Program-made: the position numbers and the translations under genes
Shown: positions 9,252 to 18,216 of the stretch, in pieces
Position numbering within the stretch: the first letter of the stretch is position 1
Layout: every line of letters starts with the position of its first letter
Notes under the pieces: generated by a model
What the model was told of the DNA's origin: nothing
What the model saw: the letters and a program-made list of their open reading frames with translations, nothing else
Database searches by the model: none
DNA from: Glaciimonas sp. PCH181
Lineage (GTDB): Bacteria; Pseudomonadota; Gammaproteobacteria; Burkholderiales; Burkholderiaceae_D
Assembly: GCF_003056055.1 (NCBI RefSeq)
Contig: NZ_PYFP01000001.1
Span: 2,542,001 to 2,606,000 of the forward strand
Length of the DNA stretch: 64,000 bases
Reading direction: 5' to 3'

Positions 9252-9625
9252 TATAATATAGCAAAAGCTAAGGTATTGTATCTAAATATTTTAGCGATCA
9301 TCACGCTTTATTCCCGATAGCTTACCACGACGCACGGGGTCTCCTCTCTAATCCTTACACTCTGCACGTCTCGACCAGCATCTAATTAAACAAATTTATC
9401 GGCCTTTCATCCAACAAACTTTGGTATTTAGAAAATGTACCACCTATTACTACTGGATAACATGATTCAATCGATTGCCGCCAAAAAATGACTACCCAGC
9501 CGTGTTCAAAAACGACCGATTTCTGACACGCCAGATAGGCCCAGCAAACCATGTTAATAAATTAGGGTTATCAGTTTCTGACACCAGGTTATATCTGACA
9601 TCGTTTTCTAACACCTACCTGGGGG
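9252..9625. other. Intergenic stretch, nothing identified
   Basis: About 370 AT-rich bases between the membrane-protein gene and the recombinase remnant. No gene, RNA or repeat was recognised. It probably contains the promoter of the leftward gene. Confidence 0.4.
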
Positions 9626-9871
9626 ATGAACATGGCAGTCTTCGCTTATAGATGCGTCAGCACGAAAGACCAGACGACGGAAAATCAACAAAGCGAGATC
9701 GAACGGGCCGGGTATAACGTAGATTTTTGGTTCTCGGACGAAGGGGTCAGCGGCAAGATGTCGGCAAGCCAGCGACCGCAGTTCGGCCGGGTACTCGGGC
9801 AGATATGCGATCGCATCTGGCAAAGCAGCCAGCGTCCGCCAAGGTGTTTCGAATCAGGGCGACGAAGGTAA
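9626..9871 (+). pseudogene. Truncated serine recombinase (resolvase) remnant
   Basis: The 81-residue frame begins like a resolvase/invertase catalytic domain: MAVFAYRCVSTKDQTTENQQ resembles the family start Y-x-R-V-S-T-x-x-Q, and DEGVSGKMSASQRPQFGRVL matches the middle of the domain. An extra Cys interrupts the RVS core that carries the catalytic serine. The match ends near base 9830, before the dimer helix and DNA-binding domain, and the frame then runs into unrelated sequence. A complete family member is about 180 residues or more. It is a decay product of a mobile element. Confidence 0.8.
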
Positions 9872-9898
9872 ACCGCCGAAGAACACTACTCGCCCACT

Positions 9899-11146
9899 TC
9901 AAATAATGGCTTGTCGACGCAGCCCGGCGATCGTGTCTGCGTCCATTGCCAGCCACTCTGCCAGCACTTCATCCGTATGCTGTCCGAGGGTCGGCGGCGC
10001 GTTGCGGTACTCCACCGGCGAAGCGGATAGGCGGATCGGGTTCGCCACCATGGGCGCGCTTCCCGCTGTCGGATGCGGCAACTCGATTCGCACGCCACGC
10101 GCCTGCACGTGGGGATCGGCAAACACGTCGTCGAGCTGGTTGATCGGGCCGCATGGCACTCCGGCGCTTTCGAGTAGCGCGTTCCATTCTTGCGTGGTAC
10201 GCATGACTGTGGCCTGACGTAATAGGGGAATCAATATCAGCCGGTTCGCCACGCGTTGCGGGTTGGTCGCAAATCGATTGTCCTGCGCCCATTCGGGATG
10301 CGACGCGGCGACGCAAAATTTAGCGAACTGGCTATCGTTGCCGATCGCCAGGATCATGTCGCCATCGGCGGTTGGAAAGTCCTGGTAGGGCACAATACTT
10401 GGATGCGCATTGCCCATTCGGCGCGGCACAATGCCACTGGCCAAGTAATTCGATGCCTGGTTAGCTAGGGATGCGATCTGCACATCCAGCAGCGCCAGGT
10501 CGATTTGCTGTCCCAGGCCGGAGCGTTCGCGCTCGGTCAGCGCGGCCTGCACGGCGATGGTGGCGTAAAGGCCGGTCATGATATCGGTTAGCGCCACGCC
10601 CACCTTTTGCGGCCCGGCACCCTCCTCGGTATCCGCGCGCCCGGTCACACTCATCAATCCACCTAAGCCTTGGATCAGAAAATCATAGCCGGCCCGAGCC
10701 GCATACGGTCCGGTCTGGCCGAAGCCGGTGATTGAGCAATACACAAGGCGCGGGTTGCTGGCGGCGAGCGCCGCATAGTCCAGCCCGTATTGCTTCAAGC
10801 CTTCGAACTTGAAATTTTCGAGCAGAACATCTGCCTCCATCGCCATGCGCTTTACCAGCACCTGTCCTTCGGGCAGCGCCAGATCGATCGTCACCGAGCG
10901 CTTGTTACGATTGGCGCTGATGAAATAAGCGGTTTCGGCGGTGTCATTGCCTGCACTATCGCGCAAATACGGCGGCCCCCACGAACGGGTATCGTCCCCA
11001 ACGCCCGGACGCTCAACCTTGACCACGTCAGCGCCGAGATCGGCCAGCAGTTGCGACGCCCAAGGTCCAGCCAGCACGCGCGACAAATCCAGCACACGGA
11101 TGCCGGTCAGCGGCGCGGGCCGCGATGCCGGTGTTGCGGCGCTCAT
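9899..11146 (-). CDS. CaiB/BaiF-family (class III) CoA-transferase
   Basis: 415-residue class III CoA-transferase with the family N-terminus LTGIRVLDLSRVLAGPWA, the ADVVKVERPGVGDDTR segment, and an Asp in AGYDFLIQGLGGLM at the position of the catalytic aspartate. Its ATG overlaps the stop of the acyl-CoA dehydrogenase gene upstream (TGATG), so the two are co-translated. That pairing suggests activation of glutarate to glutaryl-CoA using a donor such as succinyl-CoA. Other dicarboxylates are possible. Confidence 0.88.
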   Translation of the reverse strand: MSAATPASRPAPLTGIRVLDLSRVLAGPWASQLLADLGADVVKVERPGVGDDTRSWGPPYLRDSAGNDTAETAYFISANRNKRSVTIDLALPEGQVLVKRMAMEADVLLENFKFEGLKQYGLDYAALAASNPRLVYCSITGFGQTGPYAARAGYDFLIQGLGGLMSVTGRADTEEGAGPQKVGVALTDIMTGLYATIAVQAALTERERSGLGQQIDLALLDVQIASLANQASNYLASGIVPRRMGNAHPSIVPYQDFPTADGDMILAIGNDSQFAKFCVAASHPEWAQDNRFATNPQRVANRLILIPLLRQATVMRTTQEWNALLESAGVPCGPINQLDDVFADPHVQARGVRIELPHPTAGSAPMVANPIRLSASPVEYRNAPPTLGQHTDEVLAEWLAMDADTIAGLRRQAII

Positions 11147-12336
11147 CAGGAAAACGCCGCGATGCCAGTGATGGCGCGCCCCAGAATCAGCGCATGTACA
11201 TCGTGCGTACCTTCATAGGTGTTGACCACCTCAAGGTTGACCATATGACGGATCACGCCGAACTCGTCGGAAATCCCGTTACCGCCCAACATGTCGCGTG
11301 CCATACGCGCGATATCGAGCGATTTGCCACATGAATTGCGCTTCATGATGGAGGTAATTTCGACCGAGGCCGTGCCATCATCCTTCATCCGGCCCAGACG
11401 CAAGCAACCCTGCAACGCCATCGTGATTTCGGTCTGCATATCGGCCAGTTTCTTTTGTACCAACTGGTTGGCCGCCAACGGCCGGCCGAACTGCTTGCGG
11501 TCGAGCGTGTACTGGCGCGCCGCATGCCAGCAAAATTCGGCCGCACCGAGCGCACCCCAGGCAATCCCGTAACGCGCAGAATCAAGGCATGTAAACGGGC
11601 CTTTCAAACCGGTCACATGCGGCAGCAGGTTTTCTTCTGGGACGAATACATTGTTCATCACGATTTCACCTGTCACCGAAGCGCGCAAGCCAAACTTGCC
11701 GTGAATCGCTGGTGCGCTCAGGCCATCCCAGCTCTTTTCAAGGATGAAGCCGCGGATCTTGTCATCCTCGGTCTTAGCCCAGACCACGAATACATCGGCG
11801 ACCGGGCTGTTGGTAATCCACATTTTGGTACCGGTCAGCGCATAGCCACCGGCCACCGTTTTGGCCCGCGTGATCATACTGCCCGGATCAGAACCATGGT
11901 CGGGTTCGGTGAGGCCGAAGCAGCCGATCCATTCACCGGTCGCCAGTTTCGGCAAGTATTTACGCTTTTGCGCTTCGCTGCCGAAGGTATTAATCGGCAC
12001 CATCACAAGCGAACTTTGCACGCTCATCATTGAGCGATAACCAGAATCGACCCGCTCGACTTCGCGTGCGATCAGGCCGTAGCTAACATAGTTCAAGCCC
12101 GAGCCGCCATATTCGGCGGGGATGGTGGCCCCGAGCAAGCCGAGGTCGCCCATTTCGCGAAAAATCGAAATATCCATTTTTTCATGGCGGAAGGCTTCCA
12201 GCACGCGCGGCGCGAGACGCCCTTGAGCATAGGTGTGGGCGGCATCGCGCACCATACGTTCCTCGTCGGTAAGTTGCGCCGACAGCAGCAGCGGGTCATC
12301 CCAGTGAAAAGCAGTCCTGTTGTCCGATAAAGTCAT
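11146..12336 (-). CDS. gcdH: Glutaryl-CoA dehydrogenase
   Basis: 396-residue FAD-dependent acyl-CoA dehydrogenase that oxidises and decarboxylates glutaryl-CoA to crotonyl-CoA in lysine, tryptophan and glutarate catabolism. Signatures: [20 protein letters not shown] near residue 85, the FAD-contact segment [16 protein letters not shown], and the C-terminal [19 protein letters not shown] with the catalytic base Glu at about residue 375. The length matches GcdH. It overlaps the CoA-transferase downstream and is divergent from a LysR regulator. Confidence 0.93.
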   Translation of the reverse strand: MTLSDNRTAFHWDDPLLLSAQLTDEERMVRDAAHTYAQGRLAPRVLEAFRHEKMDISIFREMGDLGLLGATIPAEYGGSGLNYVSYGLIAREVERVDSGYRSMMSVQSSLVMVPINTFGSEAQKRKYLPKLATGEWIGCFGLTEPDHGSDPGSMITRAKTVAGGYALTGTKMWITNSPVADVFVVWAKTEDDKIRGFILEKSWDGLSAPAIHGKFGLRASVTGEIVMNNVFVPEENLLPHVTGLKGPFTCLDSARYGIAWGALGAAEFCWHAARQYTLDRKQFGRPLAANQLVQKKLADMQTEITMALQGCLRLGRMKDDGTASVEITSIMKRNSCGKSLDIARMARDMLGGNGISDEFGVIRHMVNLEVVNTYEGTHDVHALILGRAITGIAAFS

Positions 12337-12442
12337 GACATCTCCAATTAGTTATGCTGCCTGGCGGGTCGCTCCACTTGCTGCGTGGATTATGGCCATG
12401 CTATGCTGAGATTGATATTTTAAGATTTTTCATGCGTTGCAT

Positions 12443-12472
12443 ACAAACGATTTGTTTGCACACACTTGTGTG
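12443..12472. promoter_or_regulatory. Palindromes between gcdH and LysR regulator
   Basis: Two dyads lie side by side in the divergent region: ACAAA-CGA-TTTGT at 12443-12455 and CACACA-CT-TGTGTG at 12459-12472. LysR regulators usually bind such elements between their own gene and the divergent target. The second ends about 42 bp before the regulator ATG, fitting autoregulation. Assignment is by position and symmetry only. Confidence 0.4.
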
Positions 12473-12514
12473 AAAAACGCACTCCGAAGTAGTAATAATG
12501 AAGGAAAAATCAGC

Positions 12515-13423
12515 ATGCGACGCAAGCTTCCCTCCACTGCCGCGTTGACGATGTTCGAAGCGGCAGCCAGACACCAGAGCTTCACACATGCAGGGGCCGA
12601 GCTTTCGATCACGCAAAGCGCGGTATGCCGACAGATCGACAGTCTGGAAGAGTTTCTCGGCGTAAAACTGTTTCGCCGTTCGCGTCGCGGCGTGCTGCTG
12701 ACCAATGCGGGCGAGCGCTACAGCAAAACCGTACGCGCCACACTCGATGCCATGGAGCGCGACACCTTGTCCTTCATGGCCAATGGCGGTGCCAGCAGTG
12801 CGCTGGAACTGGCGGTGGTCCCAACCTTCGCTACGCGCTGGCTGGTGCCCCGGCTTGCGCGCTTCCAGCAGGCCCATCCCGGTATTACCGTGCACCTGAC
12901 ACCGCAGACGCGGCCCTTCATGTTCAGCGACACGGCATTCGACGCGGCGCTGCTGGCTGGGGGCGCGGGTTGGCCGGGCACCGGGGCGCGCCTATTGCTA
13001 CATGAAACACTGATCGCGGTGTGTAGTCCGTCGTTAGTACCGGATTGCACGATGACGCCAGCGCAGATGGCATTGCTGCCCTTACTGCAACAGGGCACGC
13101 GGCCCTATGTCTGGCGGCAGTGGTTCAGCTCGCTGAACCTAAGCGTCGAACGCGATGTTGTCGGCGCGCGCATGGAGTTATTCTCGATGCTCATCGAAGC
13201 GGCCATCCACGGCCTTGGTGCAGCACTGGTGCCGCGCTTCCTGGTCGAAGCAGAACTTGCAGACGGCAGACTGGTGGAACCGGTGCGACACAGCCTGGCA
13301 AGCGACCGGTCCTATTATTTCATCTATCCCGAACATAAGGCGGACGATCCGGTCCTCACCGCATTCCTGCAATGGATTATTCATGAGGCTGAACGCTACC
13401 GCGAGGAGGCTGGCAACCGGTGA
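12515..13423 (+). CDS. LysR-family regulator (GcvA-like)
   Basis: 302-residue LysR regulator. The helix-turn-helix occupies about residues 6-65 (LPSTAALTMFEAAARHQSF, ITQSAVCRQIDSLEEFLG) and a GcvA-like substrate-binding domain follows. The ATG at 12515 is preferred over the upstream in-frame ATG at 12437 because AAGGA lies 9 bp before it and the family start (RRKLPS) follows at once. It is divergent from gcdH, so it probably controls the glutaryl-CoA operon, with glutarate or its CoA ester as a plausible effector. Confidence 0.9.
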   Translation: MRRKLPSTAALTMFEAAARHQSFTHAGAELSITQSAVCRQIDSLEEFLGVKLFRRSRRGVLLTNAGERYSKTVRATLDAMERDTLSFMANGGASSALELAVVPTFATRWLVPRLARFQQAHPGITVHLTPQTRPFMFSDTAFDAALLAGGAGWPGTGARLLLHETLIAVCSPSLVPDCTMTPAQMALLPLLQQGTRPYVWRQWFSSLNLSVERDVVGARMELFSMLIEAAIHGLGAALVPRFLVEAELADGRLVEPVRHSLASDRSYYFIYPEHKADDPVLTAFLQWIIHEAERYREEAGNR

Positions 13424-13664
13424 GGGAATTGATGAAAACGTAGGATGCACTGTCGAACAGGCTTAGTGCGCGGTTTCTGCTCTGCCAGCAGGCTCAGTCG
13501 AATGGATTGACCATACCGGGTTGATACAGCGCAACTTGATCGGCTAACCAAACGCTGCGTAAGCGGTCAGCGAAGTAGGTTCTTCATGCTGTGAATTAAT
13601 TATTCGGCCATGTTCTGAGGCTTTTTAAGTGGCACTCCTTCCGCTCTATAGATACAATCCGGTC

Positions 13665-13903
13665 ATGGCAAAACAAGACGATTACCTCAAGACAGCAATC
13701 AGACTTCCACGGTAGCTGCATGCCCTTATTCTTGATGCGGCAAAGCAAAGCGGCAGTCCCTAAACTTTGAGATGATCATCAGAATTCAGTAAAGCTTCGG
13801 CGAGAAAAATGATTCACCGTTGTTACTTTCAATGGCGAAGAAAATAGAGGTGCTCAATGGGAAGATTGATGCGCTTGGGAATGTACTGGCCAGCAAAAAA
13901 TAG
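13665..13903 (+). pseudogene. Decayed Arc-family DNA-binding protein
   Basis: Read through its lesions, this stretch gives an Arc/MetJ-type ribbon-helix-helix protein. It begins MAKQDDYLKTAIRLPR, then a TAG where Glu is expected, then LHALILDAAKQSG. A frameshift near 13758 moves into NFEMIIRIQ, followed by a TAA in place of Gln. It continues SFGEKNDSPLLLSMAKKIE to a stop at 13901-13903. Two nonsense changes and one frameshift make it a clear pseudogene. The intact protein would have been about 80 residues, often phage- or plasmid-borne. It was too broken to appear as one frame. Confidence 0.75.
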
Positions 13904-13987
13904 GTTTGGCTAACCTGCCTGTACCCACTGGAGCTGCGCAGCAAGATCGCATTGCAAGGCTCAACAAATTAGATAGGTAGGGACTGT

Positions 13988-14473
13988 ATGGAATTTACAC
14001 ATTTACAAACGGATGAATCGACCGAACTTGAATACGTAGGATTCTGGTTGCGGGTCTGGGCCAGCATCATTGACACTGTCTTAGTAATGATGGTGATTTT
14101 TCCGGTCATGTTCGCCATTTATGGAAGTGATGAAATGGCATCCGGTGTAACTTTTACCGGGTCAACAAATATTTTGTTCTCCTATATATTGCCTGCGGTC
14201 GCTGTGATTGCATTTTGGACTACAAAGCATGCAACGCCTGGGAAGATGGCGATAGGAGCGACTATTGTCGATGCAAAGACTGGTGGGTCACCCAGCTTCA
14301 AGCAACATTTCATCAGATATTTGGGTTATTTCATTTCGACGATTCCCTTTTGCCTCGGCCTGATCTGGGTTGGGATTGATAAGCGCAAACAGGGATGGCA
14401 TGACAAGTTGGCGGGGACAGTAGTGGTCCGACCGAAGAATAAGGGCACGGAACGGGTGCGGTTTGACGCATAA
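13988..14473 (+). CDS. RDD-family membrane protein
   Basis: 161-residue inner-membrane protein of the RDD family. YVGFWLRVWASIIDTVLVM holds the Arg and Asp near the start of the first helix. Two more hydrophobic segments follow, and the C-terminal block KQGWHDKLAGTVVVRP is characteristic of the family. RDD proteins are thought to transport small molecules or ions, but most are uncharacterised. It stands alone between a pseudogene and the converging AraC gene, so context gives no hint of its role. Confidence 0.85.
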   Translation: MEFTHLQTDESTELEYVGFWLRVWASIIDTVLVMMVIFPVMFAIYGSDEMASGVTFTGSTNILFSYILPAVAVIAFWTTKHATPGKMAIGATIVDAKTGGSPSFKQHFIRYLGYFISTIPFCLGLIWVGIDKRKQGWHDKLAGTVVVRPKNKGTERVRFDA

Positions 14474-14582
14474 CCCCGTCTGACACCCAGAAGAGCTGGG
14501 GCTGAAGATGTATCTCGCCCTCCGGCCTAACGGTAACCGCCTACCTTTATATTTTTTATTGATGGAACCCATCGGCGGCAAT

Positions 14583-15692
14583 TTACTGTGCCGTGAACTC
14601 GCCTTTAACAACTGCCAATAAAGCTTCCGCACCTTCATACCTAAGCGTCCTCGGACAACTTCCGTAGTGGTCGCGAAATGCCCGGCTGAAATGAGACAGA
14701 TTATTGAAACCCCAGCGCAGTGCGACATCCGATATCCGCATTACCGTATTGGCCGGGTCCAGCAGATCCGCACTGCAGCGTTCGAGTCGACGTCGGAGAA
14801 TGTAGCGCATCAACGACGACCCCTCATCCTCAAACAACTTGTTGATATAACGTGAAGAAAGCATCATCGCCTGCACTACCATCTGGGTATTCAAATTTGG
14901 ATCGCCAAGATGCTCATTGATAAATATTTTGACCCGGATAAGCGCCAAATTGCGCGTGCGTGACAACGTCGCATCAGCGGGCTGAATAGTCCCCAAAGAC
15001 AGCGCAATCAGATTCGTTGCGGTTTCAGCCAACCGTTCCATTTCAATCGCATTGAAAGTACCGATTTGCGAGGTCATCCCCTCAAAAAAACCCCTCAGGA
15101 CACGACCAACGCCGGTGTCGGTCTGAATCCGCGTTGCCATGCGTTTTTCTAGCCCTGTCACCCGCTGGTTAAGCGCGATGCGCGGAACACTAACAATCAC
15201 CTCTCGCCAGTCGGCCGGAAATGTCAGATGATGCGGACGGGTAGCGTCGTATAGTGCAAAATCTCCCGGCTTGAGCAGTACCTCGTTGCCATCCTGTTCC
15301 ATGAACTGGGTTCCCTCCAGCATCAGAATGGCGAAATAACGGTCTTCGTATTCAGACCTGGTGTACCGGTGCCGTCGATTGACAATTTGACCAGCTGCGT
15401 TGGCGTCGGTGAGTCGCAAAGCGTTGCAATGTTGCGACTTCATCTTGCCGAAGAAATTGGACGCAGGCTTGGCGCTGATATCAACATCGGCAAACAGACG
15501 CAGCACCATTTCACGCCAAAAATCCACGCGTTCGTCAAACGAGCAACTTTTAGTCATGAGCTCGATAGAGTGACTTTTCCAGTCCGGGTTCGCGTCTGTC
15601 TCTACGCTTGTTGCATCAGAGTCGCTCGTCAGCGTCAAGCGGGAATGGTCACAAGCCAATTCCCGCTGGTCCCTATCAGTCGAATTATCCAC
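14583..15692 (-). CDS. AraC-family regulator of the nitrile cluster
   Basis: 369-residue regulator with an N-terminal AraC-binding-like domain (about residues 55-230) and a C-terminal double helix-turn-helix (about 260-355), including MRISDVALRWGFNNLSHFSR and the closing FRDHYGSCPRTLR. The GTG start at 15692 has GGTGA 5 bp upstream, which supports the long form. Met45 is an alternative start. It lies on the same strand directly after the amidase gene; similar regulators govern nitrile and amide operons elsewhere. An aldoxime, nitrile or amide is the likely inducer. Confidence 0.88.
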   Translation of the reverse strand: MDNSTDRDQRELACDHSRLTLTSDSDATSVETDANPDWKSHSIELMTKSCSFDERVDFWREMVLRLFADVDISAKPASNFFGKMKSQHCNALRLTDANAAGQIVNRRHRYTRSEYEDRYFAILMLEGTQFMEQDGNEVLLKPGDFALYDATRPHHLTFPADWREVIVSVPRIALNQRVTGLEKRMATRIQTDTGVGRVLRGFFEGMTSQIGTFNAIEMERLAETATNLIALSLGTIQPADATLSRTRNLALIRVKIFINEHLGDPNLNTQMVVQAMMLSSRYINKLFEDEGSSLMRYILRRRLERCSADLLDPANTVMRISDVALRWGFNNLSHFSRAFRDHYGSCPRTLRYEGAEALLAVVKGEFTAQ

Positions 15693-15810
15693 ACGGTCAC
15701 CTTTTGTCGCACTTATATTGCATGGTGTGGCATCTCGTACCAGCAGTTTTTAACAACGGATGCCAGCCTCAAATATACGCCGAAGCATTCTTCTCAGATA
15801 GAGTGCCGCA

Positions 15811-15837
15811 GTTGCAGTAGTTGCAGTAGTTGCAGCA
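15811..15837. repeat. Three tandem 9-bp repeats upstream of araC gene
   Basis: GTTGCAGTA, GTTGCAGTA and GTTGCAGCA follow each other without gaps in the 215-bp space between the amidase stop and the AraC-type gene, about 120 bp before its start. They could be a simple-sequence expansion or regulator half-sites. Confidence 0.5.
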
Positions 15838-15907
15838 CTAGACACTTGATGCCATACAAACAGTTGCCGAAAATAAACTCTGGCCGATCCGAACTTGTCG
15901 CCCCGAT

Positions 15908-17425
15908 TTACACCCGCCGCCAATCAACCATTTGTTCGATAGCATAGGCAGCGCGATAAATTTCCGCCTCTTCGAAATAACGGCCGACCAGTTGCATGCC
16001 GATAGGCAAGCCGTCACCTGTACCGCAAGGAATAGACATGGCGGGATGGCCGCTGACATTGAAGCCGCAAGTATTGGACAGCATTTCGAAAGCGCGCGCC
16101 AGATACTCATCAAGCGTCGCATCGGCGCCAGGCAATTTAGTTGCCTTCAGTGGCAACGTCGGCATCACGAGTAAATCGAAACGAAGTAAAGCTTCGTCAT
16201 ATGCAGCGCGCAACTTGCGTGCGAGATTTTGCGCCTTACCGTAGTAACGCCCTTGATAGCGCTGTACAAAATACTCCCCCAGAATCATTGTCAGTTTCAC
16301 GGTATCCGGCAGAAGATCGGCATGCTGCCGCCAACCGGCATGGTGGTCCATCATGCCGGTCAGATAAAGTCCCCGCCAGTTGAAGCCGTGACTATTGCCT
16401 TTCATCATCTGTTGGGTCGCGCCTTCGGCAGCAATCGGCAACCAAATAGCCGGTCCCAGCGCGTGCATGGGAATAGAGACCTCTTCAACCAAGGCGCCGG
16501 CTTTGCGCAGTATTTCACATGCAGCCCTGACCGACTGATCCACGTCTGGCTGCGAATTAGCATGACCGAAACCCTCGCGCAAAATACCAATCTTCATGCC
16601 TGCGACTCCGCGCGACAAACCGGCGGAATAGGCTCTTGGCAGGACACCCTGAAGCTGCCGAGGGTCGAGGCCGTCTGGACCCGCCAACACCTCCAGCATT
16701 AGCGCATTGTCGACTACATTGGCAGTAATCGGCCCTAGATTATCAAGCGTCGTTTCAATTGGCATTGCCCCCGAGTACGGCACCAGACCGTGCGTCGGCT
16801 TCATGCCATAAGTACCGCAGAACGACGATGGAATACGCACCGATCCACCCTGATCGCTGCCCACCGCCAGCCGGACTTCACCAGCGCCGACTAACGCAGC
16901 GCAACCGGAGGAGGAACCCCCTGCCGAATATCCCTGCCGATGCGGATTGTGCACCGGGCCACTGGCAGCAGTATGGGACCCACCAGAAAAACAAAAACCT
17001 TCGCACACGGCCTTACCAACCACCGTCGCGCCGGCGTCGAGCAGACGTGTCACAACCGTAGCATCAACATCGGGCACGTAGTCCTTCAACGTAGCAGAAC
17101 CATTCACCATAGGCCATCCTGCGACGGCAATATTGTCCTTGATTACCCCTTCCATACCCGCTAAGCGGCCGTTGGCGGCACCCTGAATGCGCGACTTGTA
17201 GTGCCAGGCACCCAGCTTGTTGTCATGCTCCGCTGGGGTCTCCCCCGGTTGGCGTGCATAAGTCACCGGGGGAATATAGTCTGGCAATTCATCAATCACG
17301 TCGTAAGCATCGAAATTCGCTTGCAAGGCTTGGCGATATTCATCAATTTTCGTCTTCGAAAAATGCATGCCGAAGGCCGTCGCGATTGCGGCGATTTCAT
17401 CGTTTCCTGGGCGCTCAACAGCCAT
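15908..17425 (-). CDS. Amidase (amidase-signature family)
   Basis: 505-residue amidase that hydrolyses the amide made by nitrile hydratase to carboxylate and ammonia. Counting from the chosen ATG, the Lys of GVIKDN is residue 96, the Ser of AGGSSSG is 171 and the Ser of DQGGSVRIP is 195. These equal the catalytic triad numbering of rhodococcal nitrile-pathway amidases and confirm the start. GAAGGA lies 6 bp before the ATG at 17425; an in-frame upstream start at 17518 would add 31 unconserved residues. It follows the nitrile hydratase beta gene by 65 bp. Confidence 0.93.
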   Translation of the reverse strand: MAVERPGNDEIAAIATAFGMHFSKTKIDEYRQALQANFDAYDVIDELPDYIPPVTYARQPGETPAEHDNKLGAWHYKSRIQGAANGRLAGMEGVIKDNIAVAGWPMVNGSATLKDYVPDVDATVVTRLLDAGATVVGKAVCEGFCFSGGSHTAASGPVHNPHRQGYSAGGSSSGCAALVGAGEVRLAVGSDQGGSVRIPSSFCGTYGMKPTHGLVPYSGAMPIETTLDNLGPITANVVDNALMLEVLAGPDGLDPRQLQGVLPRAYSAGLSRGVAGMKIGILREGFGHANSQPDVDQSVRAACEILRKAGALVEEVSIPMHALGPAIWLPIAAEGATQQMMKGNSHGFNWRGLYLTGMMDHHAGWRQHADLLPDTVKLTMILGEYFVQRYQGRYYGKAQNLARKLRAAYDEALLRFDLLVMPTLPLKATKLPGADATLDEYLARAFEMLSNTCGFNVSGHPAMSIPCGTGDGLPIGMQLVGRYFEEAEIYRAAYAIEQMVDWRRV

Positions 17426-17490
17426 GATTAATCCTTCAAAAAAAGAGTACAAAATTGCTTCCGGACGTGGCGCGGAAGCGTCGGGATAAC

Positions 17491-18123
17491 TCAGACCTTG
17501 TCGAGATATCCGCCCCACAGATCGACCACTACCGTGGCCTCATCAGCGGCTTCACCCCATAGCTCCTTGGTATCAAACTGCACGTGATAAGTTGATTTCG
17601 GCTCGCATGAAAGACCGTGTCCGGCGGCTTCAGGGAATGGCCATTTATCTGTCGTACGATGCACCACCACACCGCGCTTGCCGCGGACATAACCTGGCAT
17701 ACGGGTATGTCCGGAAAAGAATGCGTTATGTACCCTGACAGCGTCACCGACATTAAGCGGCTCTTTCTCCGGTTCTGCTGGCAGCCCCGGCCCGGTCGGT
17801 AGCGCCAGCGGGAAAGCGCCTCCGGCCAGTTCTTCCAAGCGGGCCTGCGTGATCGCGCCTTTCTCAACAAACAGCGAGGCTACGCCGACAACGATACGGT
17901 CGTAGTAGCTGGAAGACAAATACTGCTGTGGCACCATTCGCTCAATGGCGTGACGCAGTTCATCGATAGTGAACAACTGCAACTCCGCCGCGCCGAGAAA
18001 TAACAGGCTATATCCCAAAGGTTCCCAAGGCGCATGAAACACTGGCGTGTACGTATCCGAATTCTTGCGATGCCGTACTCTGCCAAAGCCCTGAACCCCA
18101 CCTAGATCGTGAATTCCATCCAT
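17491..18123 (-). CDS. Nitrile hydratase beta subunit
   Basis: 210-residue beta subunit of nitrile hydratase, which with the alpha subunit hydrates nitriles to amides in the cytoplasm. It starts with the invariant MDGIHDLGGVQGFG, which fixes the ATG at 18123 (AGGAG 8 bp upstream) rather than 87 bp earlier. The C-terminal SH3-like barrel contains HTRMPGYVRGKRG and YHVQFDTKELWGE. The conserved Arg of TRMPGYVRG contacts the modified cysteines in known structures. It follows the alpha subunit gene; no activator gene is fused or adjacent. Confidence 0.95.
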   Translation of the reverse strand: MDGIHDLGGVQGFGRVRHRKNSDTYTPVFHAPWEPLGYSLLFLGAAELQLFTIDELRHAIERMVPQQYLSSSYYDRIVVGVASLFVEKGAITQARLEELAGGAFPLALPTGPGLPAEPEKEPLNVGDAVRVHNAFFSGHTRMPGYVRGKRGVVVHRTTDKWPFPEAAGHGLSCEPKSTYHVQFDTKELWGEAADEATVVVDLWGGYLDKV

Positions 18124-18216
18124 GACGCATACTCCTGACTTAAATTGATGCAATGTAAAATTCTTGCTGCATGCCGCCGCATCAGAATCTCGACGTAGTA
18201 CATGCCGCAAGCTAAC

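Noticed and set aside
15369..15947. 192-residue plus-strand frame over the AraC gene start
   Set aside because: It crosses the regulator gene and the 9-bp repeats, giving a Ser/Cys-rich artefact; no ribosome site or family match.
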